DNA of 59,998 nucleotides from Flammeovirgaceae bacterium UBA2786 (GTDB lineage: Bacteria; Bacteroidota; Bacteroidia; Cytophagales; Cyclobacteriaceae), in the NCBI GenBank assembly GCA_002352225.1, contig DEIA01000006.1:42504-102501 (forward strand). The letters run 5' to 3'. The notes under the pieces were generated by a model. The model was not told where the DNA came from. It did no database searches and saw only the letters and a list, made by a program, of their open reading frames with translations. The position numbers and the translations under genes are program-made. Below are positions 37,402-46,589 of the stretch, piece after piece (the stretch's first letter is position 1; each line of letters opens with the position of its first letter).

Positions 37402-38613
37402 TTATTTATAGAGCAAGTATTTTTTTCGCATGGTTTTATAATTACTCAACCCGGGCTCCCAACTGGCGCGAATCTCTGCTTCCGATTTTCCATCCATCAG
37501 TTGTTGTCTGAACGATGCCACTCCAATAAGTTTTTCGATGCTTCCCATTTCTTTACTCAATTTCGAATCGAAAAATTTTTCTTTAAAAGGATAGGCTTTA
37601 TAAAGCTCCATAATCCACTGAAAATTTATTTGCCCGCTTTCGCGAAGCTTACTCACATCATATTGCCGAAGGTCAATTCCATAACAGACCTGATCCATGT
37701 GCAGGGGTGTTTCGGCCATGCCTTTAATGCTTACAGGTGTAAATGAAAAATCGTAAATGCCTTTCAACTCGGGACTTCCCAAAACAGTAAACGGAAAATA
37801 TGTACCACGCCCCAGGTTGAGGTAAGTTCCTTCAAACATACACGTGGATGGATAAAGCAGCACAGCTTGTTGTGTATTCAGATTGGGCGATGGACTTACG
37901 GGTAATGTGTAGGCCATGTCGTGCGTGTAGTTGGCTACTTTAACAATTTTCAAATCGCACTTAACTTTGTTTGTAAGCCATCCTTCTCCATTTGCCATCT
38001 GTGCAAATTCTGCTACGGTTAAACCATGTGCCATCGGTATGGGGAACATACCAATACCTGATTTGAATTGCATATCAAGAATGGGTCCGTCTATAAGATA
38101 TCCGTTTGGATTGGGTCTGTCCAGGATAATCAACGTTTTTCCATTTTCCTGACAAACTTCCATTAACCGCGCTAAGGCATTGATGTTGGTATAAAACCGC
38201 ACGCCCACATCCTGCAAGTCGTAAATCATAATATCAACATCGGCCATATCTTCCTTTGATGGTTTGTTCTTTTTACCATACAATGAAATGATTGGAATTC
38301 CTGTTTTTGCATCTGTTTCGTCCTCAACTTTTGCACCCGCGCTGGCATTGCCCCGAAATCCATGTTCAGGGCCAAACACTTTTACCACATTTACACCAAG
38401 ACTTATCAGGCTATCCACCAGGTGTGTTTTACCAATGATAGTAGTGGGATTGGCGAGCAGAGCCACTCGCTTTCCTTTTAGCCAGGGCAAATACTGATTT
38501 AACTGCTCCGCTCCTGTAACAATTTTCTTTTTTTGAGTTTCATTTTCAGGCACTGGGACTGCCGAAAATAAAATAGCAGTAGAAATTATTAATAAGAAAC
38601 TTTGGATGCGCAT
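37402..38613 (-). CDS. Exo-beta-N-acetylmuramidase NamZ-like (DUF1343)
   Basis: 403 residues from the ATG at 38613, which opens a signal peptide (MRIQSFLLIISTAILFSAVP); an ATG ten codons upstream would put residues ahead of it. Family motifs: VALLANPTTIIG, VVKVFGPEHGFRG, DVDIMIYDLQDVGVRFYT, ILDRPNPNG, GPILD and PIPMAHGLTVAEFAQM. NamZ enzymes remove N-acetylmuramic acid from the non-reducing end of peptidoglycan fragments, cooperating with NagZ and AmiE in muropeptide recycling. A GH3-hydrolase fusion lies at the left end of the window but is not in the same operon. Secreted to the periplasm or surface. Confidence 0.9.
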   Translation of the reverse strand: MRIQSFLLIISTAILFSAVPVPENETQKKKIVTGAEQLNQYLPWLKGKRVALLANPTTIIGKTHLVDSLISLGVNVVKVFGPEHGFRGNASAGAKVEDETDAKTGIPIISLYGKKNKPSKEDMADVDIMIYDLQDVGVRFYTNINALARLMEVCQENGKTLIILDRPNPNGYLIDGPILDMQFKSGIGMFPIPMAHGLTVAEFAQMANGEGWLTNKVKCDLKIVKVANYTHDMAYTLPVSPSPNLNTQQAVLLYPSTCMFEGTYLNLGRGTYFPFTVLGSPELKGIYDFSFTPVSIKGMAETPLHMDQVCYGIDLRQYDVSKLRESGQINFQWIMELYKAYPFKEKFFDSKLSKEMGSIEKLIGVASFRQQLMDGKSEAEIRASWEPGLSNYKTMRKKYLLYK

Positions 38614-38738
38614 TATATTTAAAGGTTTGGCGTTGTATCCCAAATTTAGTGCACTTGTTTAGAATTCAAATTAATTTAACCCGCTTCACAACCTGAGCTG
38701 CGAGACTCGTGTCCACATTGTAAAATAGGTTATCTCGG

Positions 38739-39485
38739 TTATAACGCACACTCCACCAACCAATCCCACGGATAAGGCGCACCTAATCCTTTTGGTGGCT
38801 CGGCAATTTCAGTGTTCCAGTCGTATTCTATTTTTTCAAGCTTAGTGATTTTAAAACCTGCACGGGGTAATATTACTTCCAACTCACTGGCAGCGTAATG
38901 CTTGGTGGGCACGGTATCAATATACACTATGCCTTGTACCATATCGCGCTTGCTGCCTTTAAAGTAATGAAATTCATGAGCAGGAATATCAGCAGCCTTC
39001 ACTCCTTCCCTTTCATAAAGTTGTATTAATTGCCACGATGAAAACAGCGCTGAGTCTAACGAAGGTAACACAAACAAAGCCGTACCACCGGGTTTAATTG
39101 CACGGGCGATGTTTTTAAAAGCAATTTCATTTTTCTTCAGGTCGGGGAACATTACTACGTTGCAGCAAAAGGCAAAGTCGGCTTTGGGTACTTTCAGTTT
39201 GTGTGTAACATCATGCGTTTTTAACGTTACGTTTTTATAACCGCGCGCTGCGGCCTGCTTTAATAAACTTTTGGAGATGTCCAGCCCCAGCACACTTTTA
39301 AAGGCGGGTGAAAGAAGCGGAAAAGATTTACCATTGCCGCAGCCAAAATCAATAGCCGTTTTATTTTGCGAAGCATGTTTGCTGATGTAGCGCGGAAGCT
39401 TTTTGAATTTATCGCTCGCGTATACATCAAAAATTTCCGCGTTATAATCCGGTGCCAGTTTCTCCCAATGTCTTTTCTCGTTCAC
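38739..39485 (-). CDS. Class I SAM-dependent methyltransferase
   Basis: 248 residues. SAM-binding motif I is AIDFGCGNGKSFPLL, followed by VLGLDISKSLLKQA and a post-motif NVVMFPDL, IKPGGTALFVLP. The fold is methyltransferase type 11/25. The substrate cannot be read. The protein lacks a signal peptide and sits upstream of NamZ on the same strand, separated by 125 bases. Confidence 0.88.
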   Translation of the reverse strand: MNEKRHWEKLAPDYNAEIFDVYASDKFKKLPRYISKHASQNKTAIDFGCGNGKSFPLLSPAFKSVLGLDISKSLLKQAAARGYKNVTLKTHDVTHKLKVPKADFAFCCNVVMFPDLKKNEIAFKNIARAIKPGGTALFVLPSLDSALFSSWQLIQLYEREGVKAADIPAHEFHYFKGSKRDMVQGIVYIDTVPTKHYAASELEVILPRAGFKITKLEKIEYDWNTEIAEPPKGLGAPYPWDWLVECAL

Positions 39486-39513
39486 GCTGTATTTAATTCA
39501 AAGTCCTGCTTAC

Positions 39514-39576
39514 AACTTTCAACTTTCAACTTTTAACCAACAACTTTCAACTTTCAACTTTTAACTCTTAACTCTA
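39514..39576. repeat. Heptanucleotide tandem repeat (nine units)
   Basis: Nine successive 7-mers beginning AAC: AACTTTC, AACTTTC, AACTTTT, AACCAAC, AACTTTC, AACTTTC, AACTTTT, AACTCTT, AACTCTA. It lies between two minus-strand genes and encodes the last few residues and stop of the nitronate monooxygenase-like gene. Confidence 0.9.
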
Positions 39577-40519
39577 ACCCGCTCGTTACCTGCTTTACAA
39601 TTTCACCCATCGGTCTTATATCATGCACATGCTCAATAGCCGGGCCCGCGCACCACACAGTTTTATAAGTAGCACCAAAGGCAGCTTTCTCTATCTTTTT
39701 CATTCCCTTCCAGGCAATCAGAAGTTTTACATATTTTTTCAGGCGTTTGTTTTTGTTCAGCAGCCGTTCAAACCAGGTAGCTTCAGTACCTAATTGCTGA
39801 ACATACGGTGTGTTAATAACGGTTAAGGGAGAGCCTGAGAGTTTAGAAGACATAACAATATCTTTTGCTCCATAGTCAATCAATGCCTGTTTATAGTCTT
39901 GCGAAATACCAGCTTCATGGCTGGCCATAAAAATAGTACCAACGGATACTCCGGCTGCACCCCAACTTATTACTTCTTTCACATCTTTTGCAAAGGCAAT
40001 GCCTCCGGCCGATATAACCGGAATTTTGCAATGGGTTGTAAGCAATGTAATTAATTCTTTAGGCGAAATTTTTCCGGCATGCCCGCCTGCCTGATTGTTT
40101 ACAGCAATCAGAGCATCTGCGCCAAGGGCTTCCACTTTTTTGGCATAGTCCAGATCAACCACATCGCAAAATACTTTTATGCCTGCAGGTTTACATTGTT
40201 CAATTACTTCCTGTGGGCTGCCCAATGACGTGATGATAAAATCAACTTTCAACTCAACCAATGTTTTAAGCTGGTCTTTATACTTAAAGTTCGATTTGTT
40301 TACGATCAGGTTTACACCAAAAGGTTTGCTGGTGTAAGCTTTTATTTCATTAATTGCATCGCGCAGTTCCTTATCGGTACGATAGTTTAATGCCGGAAAC
40401 GCAGCCGTAATACCATTGTCCAGCGCGGCTTTTATCATTTTGGTGTTCGAAATCAAAAACATGGGCGCAACCAGAATTGGATACTCAATGTTCAACAGTT
40501 TATCAAGTGTGGTTGCCAT
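39554..40519 (-). CDS. NAD(P)H-dependent flavin oxidoreductase / nitronate monooxygenase-like
   Basis: 321 residues of the FMN-dependent 2-nitropropane dioxygenase family. Markers: IEYPILVAPMFLISN, GVNLIVNKSN, AVNNQAGGHAG (the His equivalent to the catalytic base), PVISAGGIAFAKDV and AAGVSVGTIFMASHEAG (FMN phosphate binding). It probably oxidises nitronates or acts as an enoyl reductase-like flavoenzyme; the family does not fix the substrate. Its C-terminal residues (ELRVKS) are encoded by the start of the heptad repeat, suggesting the end has drifted. Confidence 0.9.
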   Translation of the reverse strand: MATTLDKLLNIEYPILVAPMFLISNTKMIKAALDNGITAAFPALNYRTDKELRDAINEIKAYTSKPFGVNLIVNKSNFKYKDQLKTLVELKVDFIITSLGSPQEVIEQCKPAGIKVFCDVVDLDYAKKVEALGADALIAVNNQAGGHAGKISPKELITLLTTHCKIPVISAGGIAFAKDVKEVISWGAAGVSVGTIFMASHEAGISQDYKQALIDYGAKDIVMSSKLSGSPLTVINTPYVQQLGTEATWFERLLNKNKRLKKYVKLLIAWKGMKKIEKAAFGATYKTVWCAGPAIEHVHDIRPMGEIVKQVTSGLELRVKS

Positions 40520-40610
40520 TGGGTTTTCGTTTGGTTTTCCTTGGGTGTAAGATCACAAAAAATCATCCGGAATGAAAATTAAATATTAGCAGAGAGGTTT
40601 TCCGGTTCAC

Positions 40611-40650
40611 CCTACAAAAAATAAACCCACCAGAGTTGCTCTGGCGGGTT
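40611..40650 (-). terminator. Intrinsic terminator after the receiver-domain gene
   Basis: AACCCACCAGAG and CTCTGGCGGGTT form a 12-bp stem with one mismatch around TTG. Read on the minus strand it runs into TTTATTTTTTG. Confidence 0.8.
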
Positions 40651-40674
40651 AGATTAAAAACCAACATATAGTAA

Positions 40675-41049
40675 CTAGTTCATAGATTCCTTCAGTAACT
40701 GTTCCAACTCGTGAAGGGGTAATGGCTTTTGGATGCACTTTTCAAAGCCAGCGTCAATAGCCAAAGCATTGTCGTTCTTCTGGAGCAGCGCGGTCATAGC
40801 AACAAATTTTGTATGCGGCAGCGTATGCTTCAAAGTTTTTACCCATTCAATACCACCCTGGTGTTCATGTATGTGTAAATCAATAAACAGGATATCCGGA
40901 TTAATCTCCTGTACCTGTGTTCTTCCTTCTTCATGGTTTTCGAAAATGTGTGCATCTACCTCGTAAGGCTGCAACCTAAGCATACGGTCGTAAATAAATC
41001 GGTTAATAGAGTCGCTTTCGAACACGCCTATTACTAGTTTCTTTTTCAT
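40675..41049 (-). CDS. Stand-alone response regulator receiver domain
   Basis: 124 residues, a single REC domain: acidic pocket Glu11/Asp13, phospho-acceptor Asp57 (DILFIDLHI), Thr86 (AMTA) and Lys108 (QKPLP). No output domain, so it should work by binding a partner, as CheY- or Spo0F-like proteins do. No cognate kinase is adjacent; the orphan AAA-GAF-histidine kinase at the left of the window is one possible source, without evidence. Its start codon lies inside a 29-bp palindrome. Confidence 0.92.
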   Translation of the reverse strand: MKKKLVIGVFESDSINRFIYDRMLRLQPYEVDAHIFENHEEGRTQVQEINPDILFIDLHIHEHQGGIEWVKTLKHTLPHTKFVAMTALLQKNDNALAIDAGFEKCIQKPLPLHELEQLLKESMN

Positions 41050-41075
41050 GATTATGCATATAATGCATAATCATG
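41047..41075. promoter_or_regulatory. 29-bp perfect palindrome at the receiver-domain start codon
   Basis: CATGATTATGCAT, ATA and ATGCATAATCATG make arms of 13 bp with a 3-base centre. The left end includes the start codon of the minus-strand receiver gene, so it could be a repressor site or an mRNA hairpin hiding the start. Confidence 0.6.
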
Positions 41076-41353
41076 CCACCCTGTAAAACACCCTTTTTAA
41101 TAGATTTTAAAGGTTTTTTAGTACTAATTCATTCCGGTTTTGGGATAAAAAAACCAAAATCGGGATTGTTCCTATTTCCTTATTTATGTAACCATTTGTG
41201 CATTAAATCGTATTGTAAGGCGTATCCTGAACAAACGAGAAACTACCATTCTGAATTTTATTTTTTAATCTTCTTCGGTAGCCATTAATAGTTCTGATTT
41301 TCCTAAACCCAACCATATAATATTTTTTGGGATAGTTAGCAGGATTTGTATTT
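41076..41353. other. Divergent intergenic region
   Basis: With the palindrome, this makes a gene-free stretch of about 300 bases between divergent genes. It holds an imperfect inverted repeat (CCGGTTTTGG near 41134, CCAAAATCGG near 41153) and AT-rich promoter-like sequence. No gene is supported. Confidence 0.5.
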
Positions 41354-41674
41354 ATGACATGGACAACATTATATATTAACGGGCGCCCCGGTTTTAAAGA
41401 GGCAGTTTTACATAAACTGGCCATCACCAGCCGCTTTTATTTGCCTGGCTCTGCCGATTCTGAAAATGATCTTTTGCTGTATTGGGTTGATAACACCCTG
41501 CCTTTACGTGATTTCAAAAACGAGATCGGAAGCAAACTTATTTTTAAGTATCGTTTACAGTTTCATTTCTCCGTGCCTTCAGAAAACCGGGACTCATCTA
41601 AACTTACGGTACAGGAACAAGCTCTGGTTAAGAAGATGTCTGTTTGGGAAGAACAATACCGCCATAGTGCCTGA
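41354..41674 (+). CDS. Hypothetical protein, 106 residues
   Basis: The frame starts MTWTTLYINGRPGFKEAVLHKL and has good Bacteroidota-like codon use. It contains alternating hydrophobic/polar residues (YRLQFHFSVPS) and a helical, charged C-terminus (SKLTVQEQALVKKMSVWEEQY). No signal peptide, membrane segment or known motif is seen. It is probably cytoplasmic; function unknown. It lies 82 bases before the OmpA-family gene and divergent from the receiver gene. Confidence 0.6.
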   Translation: MTWTTLYINGRPGFKEAVLHKLAITSRFYLPGSADSENDLLLYWVDNTLPLRDFKNEIGSKLIFKYRLQFHFSVPSENRDSSKLTVQEQALVKKMSVWEEQYRHSA

Positions 41675-41756
41675 AAATTATATTACCCTCTTCCAGCCTC
41701 TGTAAAAGCCAAAAAATCAATACCTTTAAGGTCAAAACCTCAACCTTAAACCGAAT

Positions 41757-43814
41757 ATGGCTAACGTGTATAGGCGTCTATTCAGTATCGCAATCCTTTC
41801 TATCCTTTCTATCCCCCTTTTTAGTCAGCAAGATTCTATCGCCCTTTCAGAGCAATACTACGCGCAAGGAATGGAAATCTTTGACTACGAGCATCGCAAA
41901 GTAGCCACCGAACTTTTCATGCTGGCAGTACAGGCCAATCCGAAAAGTGCCAAGGCTCAGTTTATGACAGGCCGGTCTATCATGCTTACCGTACGCAAAG
42001 AACTTTCACTCCAGTATTTCAGAACGGCATATCAACTTGATCCTAAAATAGACGTAGATATACTGTACTACCTGGGCCAGGCCTATCACTATTCAGAAAA
42101 ATTTGATAGTGCTATTGTGTTATACGACCGATACAACCGCTTATTGGCGCGCTCATTAGACTATGAGAAATCAAAGAAAATAAATGAAGTAAACCGAAAG
42201 ATTTTTGAGTGTCATAATGCTAAAATTATGATAGCGCAACCCGTTGACGTTACAATTTCACATTTAAGCAATAGCATTAATTCTGAATGGCCCGACTATG
42301 CACCCACAATTAATGCAGATGAAAATTTTATGGTTTTTACCACCCGAAGACCTGAAGAAAACTTAAATAACCGATTGGCATCTGATAACGAATATTATGA
42401 AGAGATTTTCTTTACCAAGAAAGTAGATGGTGAGTGGATTCCGGCCCGCAACCTGTCGGGACCATTAAACAACAGCTATCACAATGCAAGCATTAACCTT
42501 TCGCCTGACGGAAAAGAAATGTTGTTATACCACGATAGCAATGGAGGCGATATTCTGATAGCGTTTCTAAAACCGGATGGTACATGGACTAACCCGGAAG
42601 AAATACTGGAAATCAATACCGAGTACATTGAAAACTCAGCAACCATTACGGCCGATGGAAACCAACTTTTTTTTACCAGTAACCGCCCCGGGGGCTACGG
42701 GGGTACTGATATCTACGTAAGTACAAAAGATGCAAGAGGCCGTTGGGGAACTCCGCGCAACCTGGGGAGTACGGTTAATACAGATATGGATGAAGATGGC
42801 GTATATGTTTCGGCAAGCGGGCGGAATTTATACTTTAGCTCCAATGGTCATGCAGGCATGGGCGATCTGGATATCTACCGTAGTGTTTTTAATGCTGAAA
42901 AAGATTTGTGGGAAAAACCAATCAATATGGGGTACCCGATCAACTCGGTCGAGAATGACATTTATATTGTGCTTACCCGCGATGAAGATTTTGCCTATAT
43001 CTCTTCGGTAAGGCCGCAAGGAATTGGCGAGCAGGATATTTATAAAATTGATATCAGCAAATGGAAAGAACCGGCCTACACACAACCCGATTTTGCAGAT
43101 GCTGTATTGGCAATGGAAGATCAGATGCCATTGTTTGGCAGTCGCCCGGCCCAACCTGATAAAAAGAATGAGTCTGTCGTTGAAAAACCCCTTACGCCCG
43201 CCAGTGTTGATTTAACCGTGTATGTAGCAGAAGGCGATACAAAGAAACCTTTATCTAAGGCTCAGGTAAAACTTACTTCGGCAGGCACAGAACTAAATCT
43301 GTCCGAAACAAAAACGGGTACGTATTTTTCTAATGTTAAAAATAAGACCAATGGTGTGGAACGGTATAAACTTTTAGTATCAAGCCAGGAATACATACCT
43401 TATTCTTCTACTTACTTGTTTGGCCCGGGCATGACAACCGCATTTACTGATACCATTTATCTGGATAAGATTGCCGTTAATTACAGACGCACGCTTAATG
43501 TTTACTTTGCTCATGATAGCGATGTACCCAAATCATTCGAAGATATTCTTTACCTCGAGCAGATTATGAAAACTTCGTCAACTATAAAAGTAGAGATAAG
43601 CGGCCACACCGATAATATTGGATCTCATACCTACAATGTAGGATTAAGTAGCAGACGGGCCATGGCAGTAAAGAAACATCTGGTTAATGCCGGCATCGAA
43701 GAGAGTCGTATTACAGTTGCCGGTTACGGCCCCGATAAACCTATTACCGACAATAAAACCCGCACCAATCGTCAGCTTAATCGCAGAACTGAGTTTACAA
43801 TCATCGAAAAATAA
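41757..43814 (+). CDS. OmpA-family protein with TPR and PD40 repeats (PorE-like)
   Basis: 685 residues with a signal peptide (FSIAILSILSIPLFSQ). N-terminal TPR-like helices (about 25-150) are followed by WD40-like PD40 blades (PDYAPTINADENFMVFTTRR, INLSPDGKEML, GNQLFFTSNRPGGYGGTDIY, RNLYFSSNGHAGMGDLDIYR), then a CNA-B/carboxypeptidase-regulatory-like domain (about 480-560) and an OmpA peptidoglycan-binding domain (VEISGHTDNIGSHTYNVGLS, RRAMAVKKHL, NRRTEF). The layout matches T9SS component PorE and similar proteins that tie outer-membrane machinery to the cell wall. The exact role is inferred. Confidence 0.88.
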   Translation: MANVYRRLFSIAILSILSIPLFSQQDSIALSEQYYAQGMEIFDYEHRKVATELFMLAVQANPKSAKAQFMTGRSIMLTVRKELSLQYFRTAYQLDPKIDVDILYYLGQAYHYSEKFDSAIVLYDRYNRLLARSLDYEKSKKINEVNRKIFECHNAKIMIAQPVDVTISHLSNSINSEWPDYAPTINADENFMVFTTRRPEENLNNRLASDNEYYEEIFFTKKVDGEWIPARNLSGPLNNSYHNASINLSPDGKEMLLYHDSNGGDILIAFLKPDGTWTNPEEILEINTEYIENSATITADGNQLFFTSNRPGGYGGTDIYVSTKDARGRWGTPRNLGSTVNTDMDEDGVYVSASGRNLYFSSNGHAGMGDLDIYRSVFNAEKDLWEKPINMGYPINSVENDIYIVLTRDEDFAYISSVRPQGIGEQDIYKIDISKWKEPAYTQPDFADAVLAMEDQMPLFGSRPAQPDKKNESVVEKPLTPASVDLTVYVAEGDTKKPLSKAQVKLTSAGTELNLSETKTGTYFSNVKNKTNGVERYKLLVSSQEYIPYSSTYLFGPGMTTAFTDTIYLDKIAVNYRRTLNVYFAHDSDVPKSFEDILYLEQIMKTSSTIKVEISGHTDNIGSHTYNVGLSSRRAMAVKKHLVNAGIEESRITVAGYGPDKPITDNKTRTNRQLNRRTEFTIIEK

Positions 43815-45157
43815 TGAAGAACAGCCTGCGCAAATGGTTAGCCAGGCTTGGCATACTTATTATAATAATAGCCGGTATTTTTGTAAGCATCGTTGGCCGG
43901 ATTGATCGAACCCCTTTAGCTAAACAAGATTTCTATACACGCATGATGTCGAAACTGGCAACAGAGAAACCAGCCGTATATCCTGCTTTACAACCTCTTT
44001 CAACTGCATGGAGTAAAGTAAACATTACTCCCTCCTACCCTATGCCCATGGCTGGCTATCGCAGTCGGCCTACTTTTGAAAGTGTGCATGACTCACTGTA
44101 CGCACGCGTAATTGTTATAGACAACGGAAATTCTGAAGCCATTCTGATAAGTGCTGACTTACTCATTTTTCCACCCGCGTTAAAAGCAGAACTTGAAATT
44201 CAGTTAGGATCTACTACTAAACCATCATTTATATTTTACAGTGCTACACACACTCACAACAGTGTGGGCGGATGGCATCCTGCATGGGGAGCTCAGTTTG
44301 CTGTTGGCGACTTTCATGAAGTGTGGCTAAAGTCCACAGCTTCTGCTATTGCCAATGAAATTATAAAAGTTAGAACCCAGTTTAAACCCTCGCAAGCGTG
44401 GTATTGGCAAACTGATGCAAGCCCCTATGCCGCTAACCGACTTAAATCAGGTAGCCCGTATGATGGCATGTTACGCGGGATAAAACTTTCGCGCGCAGAT
44501 AGTACGCATGCTTTTCTGGTTACATTTAGTGCGCATGCAACCAGTATTAGTAGTAAAAGTACAGCCCTATCGGGCGATTATCCGGCCGCGTTGATTCAAT
44601 CCATTGAAAGCAGCAAAAATAACTTTGCCATGTTTATGGCTGGTATGGTGGGTAGTCATCGATTAGATGGTATAACCGAACCTGAATTTGATGGTGCCGA
44701 TCAGGCTGGCAAAATTCTGGCCGCTAAAGTTCTTCATCCATCCATGCAGGAAAAGCTGATTACATCGGAACTGAAAACCATGCACATTCCTATTGAATAT
44801 GGAGATGCACAACTCCGGTTGAATAAGAACCACAAACTTCGTAATTGGTTTTTTTCGATGGCACTTGAACCCCTGCAGGGCGAGCTTACCTACTTACAGG
44901 TTGGTAATGTCTTGTTATTGGGCACACCGTGCGATTTCTCGGGTGAAATTTTTGTAACGCATAACCTGGAAGCTGAAGCCAGACGATATAATAAGCACCT
45001 TATCATTACCAGCTTTAATGGAAATTACACAGGCTACATTACTGAAGATGCGCATTACGAAACATTGTTACGCGAAGAAGTAACAACCATGAATTGGGTT
45101 GGACCTTACTTTGGGCAATACTATTCCGATATGATAAAGAAGGTAGTTGCGAAATAA
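43814..45157 (+). CDS. Neutral/alkaline ceramidase-like hydrolase
   Basis: 447 residues beginning at TAATG, overlapping the OmpA gene's stop by one base. An N-terminal membrane anchor (LARLGILIIIIAGIFVSIVG) is followed by a neutral ceramidase N-terminal-like domain: PMPMAGYRSRP, SADLLIFPPALKAELE and FYSATHTHNSVGGW, whose histidines fit the metal-binding HTH of the family. LITFNGNYTGYI-type residues (SFNGNYTGYITEDAHYE) near the end are also typical. It may hydrolyse an N-acyl sphingoid or similar amide at the envelope; substrate unproved. Confidence 0.85.
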   Translation: MKNSLRKWLARLGILIIIIAGIFVSIVGRIDRTPLAKQDFYTRMMSKLATEKPAVYPALQPLSTAWSKVNITPSYPMPMAGYRSRPTFESVHDSLYARVIVIDNGNSEAILISADLLIFPPALKAELEIQLGSTTKPSFIFYSATHTHNSVGGWHPAWGAQFAVGDFHEVWLKSTASAIANEIIKVRTQFKPSQAWYWQTDASPYAANRLKSGSPYDGMLRGIKLSRADSTHAFLVTFSAHATSISSKSTALSGDYPAALIQSIESSKNNFAMFMAGMVGSHRLDGITEPEFDGADQAGKILAAKVLHPSMQEKLITSELKTMHIPIEYGDAQLRLNKNHKLRNWFFSMALEPLQGELTYLQVGNVLLLGTPCDFSGEIFVTHNLEAEARRYNKHLIITSFNGNYTGYITEDAHYETLLREEVTTMNWVGPYFGQYYSDMIKKVVAK

Positions 45158-45203
45158 TATTGATACGATGTCAGAGTTGAATTTCAAAAATCCAGAAATC
45201 AAT

Positions 45204-45234
45204 AATCACAAATCACTACAATCACAAATCACTA
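45204..45234. repeat. Short direct repeat of AATCACAAATCACTA
   Basis: AATCACAAATCACTA at 45204-45218 recurs exactly at 45220-45234, itself built of 7-mers AATCACA and AATCACT, just before the 3' end of the minus-strand helicase gene. Confidence 0.75.
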
Positions 45235-45235
45235 A

Positions 45236-46519
45236 TCAAGCCGGCTTCCCACCCTTCTTTCCCCGGAAGGGTTTTCTTCTAAAGTTCTTTTTATTACCAC
45301 CACCTTTATTTCCACGAGGTTCGCTCTTTCGGGTTTCTGGTGAATAAACAGGACCTTCACCAAGTTCTGGCGGTAAAGTAATCTTAGGAATATCTTTTCC
45401 GATCATGCTTTCAATTCGGAAAAATTTACGTTGATCTAAATCATTAATAAAAGTAATGGCTGTGCCTGTTGTAGCGGCTCGTGCGGTGCGACCAATACGA
45501 TGTATATAATCCTCCGGATCGGGTGGCACATCGTAATTAATAACCAGGTCAATCCCCTCCACATCAATACCGCGCGAGAGTACATCGGTTCCAATCAACA
45601 CATTGAGTTGTTTATTTTTAAACTCACGCAGAATATGCTCGCGTTCAATCTGTTCAAGATCGCTATGGATAGATTTGGATTGAATACCCAACTTGTGCAG
45701 GTTACGATCTAATTTCTTTACGTTTTCTTTAGTTGAAGCAAAAATGATTACACTGTTAAAGCTCTTATCTTTTAAGAGTGCATCAATCAGCTTTTCCTTT
45801 TGTTCGTTATACACCACATAAGCCTGTTGCAGAATGCCTTCAGCCGGTTTTGAAATGGCAATGTTAATTTCTTGCGGGCTATTTAAAATACGCGTGGCCA
45901 GCGCTCTTATTTTGGGTGGCATGGTTGCCGAGAACAAAAGCGTTTGGCGTTTCTGAGGCAGCTCTTTAATAATACGAATGATATCTTCATAAAAACCCAT
46001 ATCCAGCATCCTGTCTGCTTCGTCCAGTACTAAATGCTCTACCTTATCGAACTTTATAGTGCCCATTGCCATTTGTGCAATTAGCCGACCTGGGGTTGCA
46101 ATAATAATATCTACCCCGCCCTCCATGGCACGCTTTTGCTGATCCCACGTAGCGCCATCGCCACCTCCATAAATGGCAATTGAACTTACTCCTAAAAAAT
46201 AAGAGAAGCCTTCAATCTGCTGATCGATTTGTTGCGCCAACTCGCGGGTAGGAGCAATAATTACTGTATTGAGAGTTGAGTTCTCTTTGCTTACGATATT
46301 GTTCAGAATAGGAAGCACGTAAGCAGCCGTTTTACCTGTGCCGGTTTGCGCACAGGCAATCAAGTCTTGTTTATTCAGGATAACCGGAATGGCCTGTTCC
46401 TGTATGGGGGTGGCTTTCGAAAAGCCCATGGCATCCAATCCGTCAAGCAAACGGGAATGAAAACCAAACTCATGAAATGTCAAGTGTGGATTGCGTTTAA
46501 AAAATGAAACATGGCGCAA
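45236..46519 (-). CDS. DEAD-box RNA helicase (RhlE type)
   Basis: 427 residues with all motifs: ACAQTGTGKTAAY (I), APTRELAQQ (Ia), ATPGRL (Ib), VLDEADRMLD (II), FSATMP (III), IFASTKENV (IV), DVLSRGIDVEGID (V) and HRIGRTARA (VI). A basic, glycine-rich tail (GNKGGGNKKNFRRKPF) would bind RNA. It unwinds RNA in ribosome assembly or decay. The ATG at 46519 gives twelve residues unlike the family; a TTG at 46483 (MTFHEFGF, near the usual MTFxEL start) is a strong alternative. Confidence 0.94.
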   Translation of the reverse strand: MRHVSFFKRNPHLTFHEFGFHSRLLDGLDAMGFSKATPIQEQAIPVILNKQDLIACAQTGTGKTAAYVLPILNNIVSKENSTLNTVIIAPTRELAQQIDQQIEGFSYFLGVSSIAIYGGGDGATWDQQKRAMEGGVDIIIATPGRLIAQMAMGTIKFDKVEHLVLDEADRMLDMGFYEDIIRIIKELPQKRQTLLFSATMPPKIRALATRILNSPQEINIAISKPAEGILQQAYVVYNEQKEKLIDALLKDKSFNSVIIFASTKENVKKLDRNLHKLGIQSKSIHSDLEQIEREHILREFKNKQLNVLIGTDVLSRGIDVEGIDLVINYDVPPDPEDYIHRIGRTARAATTGTAITFINDLDQRKFFRIESMIGKDIPKITLPPELGEGPVYSPETRKSEPRGNKGGGNKKNFRRKPFRGKKGGKPA

Positions 46520-46589
46520 GGTACAATAAGTTAATCAACCCACCGAATAACAGAAACTTTAGCAGGAATGTGGTATTTTGAGGGCTGTT

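Noticed and set aside
37139..37411. 90-residue frame on the plus strand after fic
   Set aside because: Low-complexity, Ser/Pro/Cys-rich sequence crossing a palindrome, no homology recognised, and it runs into the convergent NamZ gene.
39514..39576. Possible CRISPR-like array
   Set aside because: Units are 7 bases long with no spacers; it is a simple tandem repeat.
45147..45347. 66-residue frame between the ceramidase-like and helicase genes
   Set aside because: It consists of the AATCACA/AATCACT repeat and the antisense of the helicase tail.
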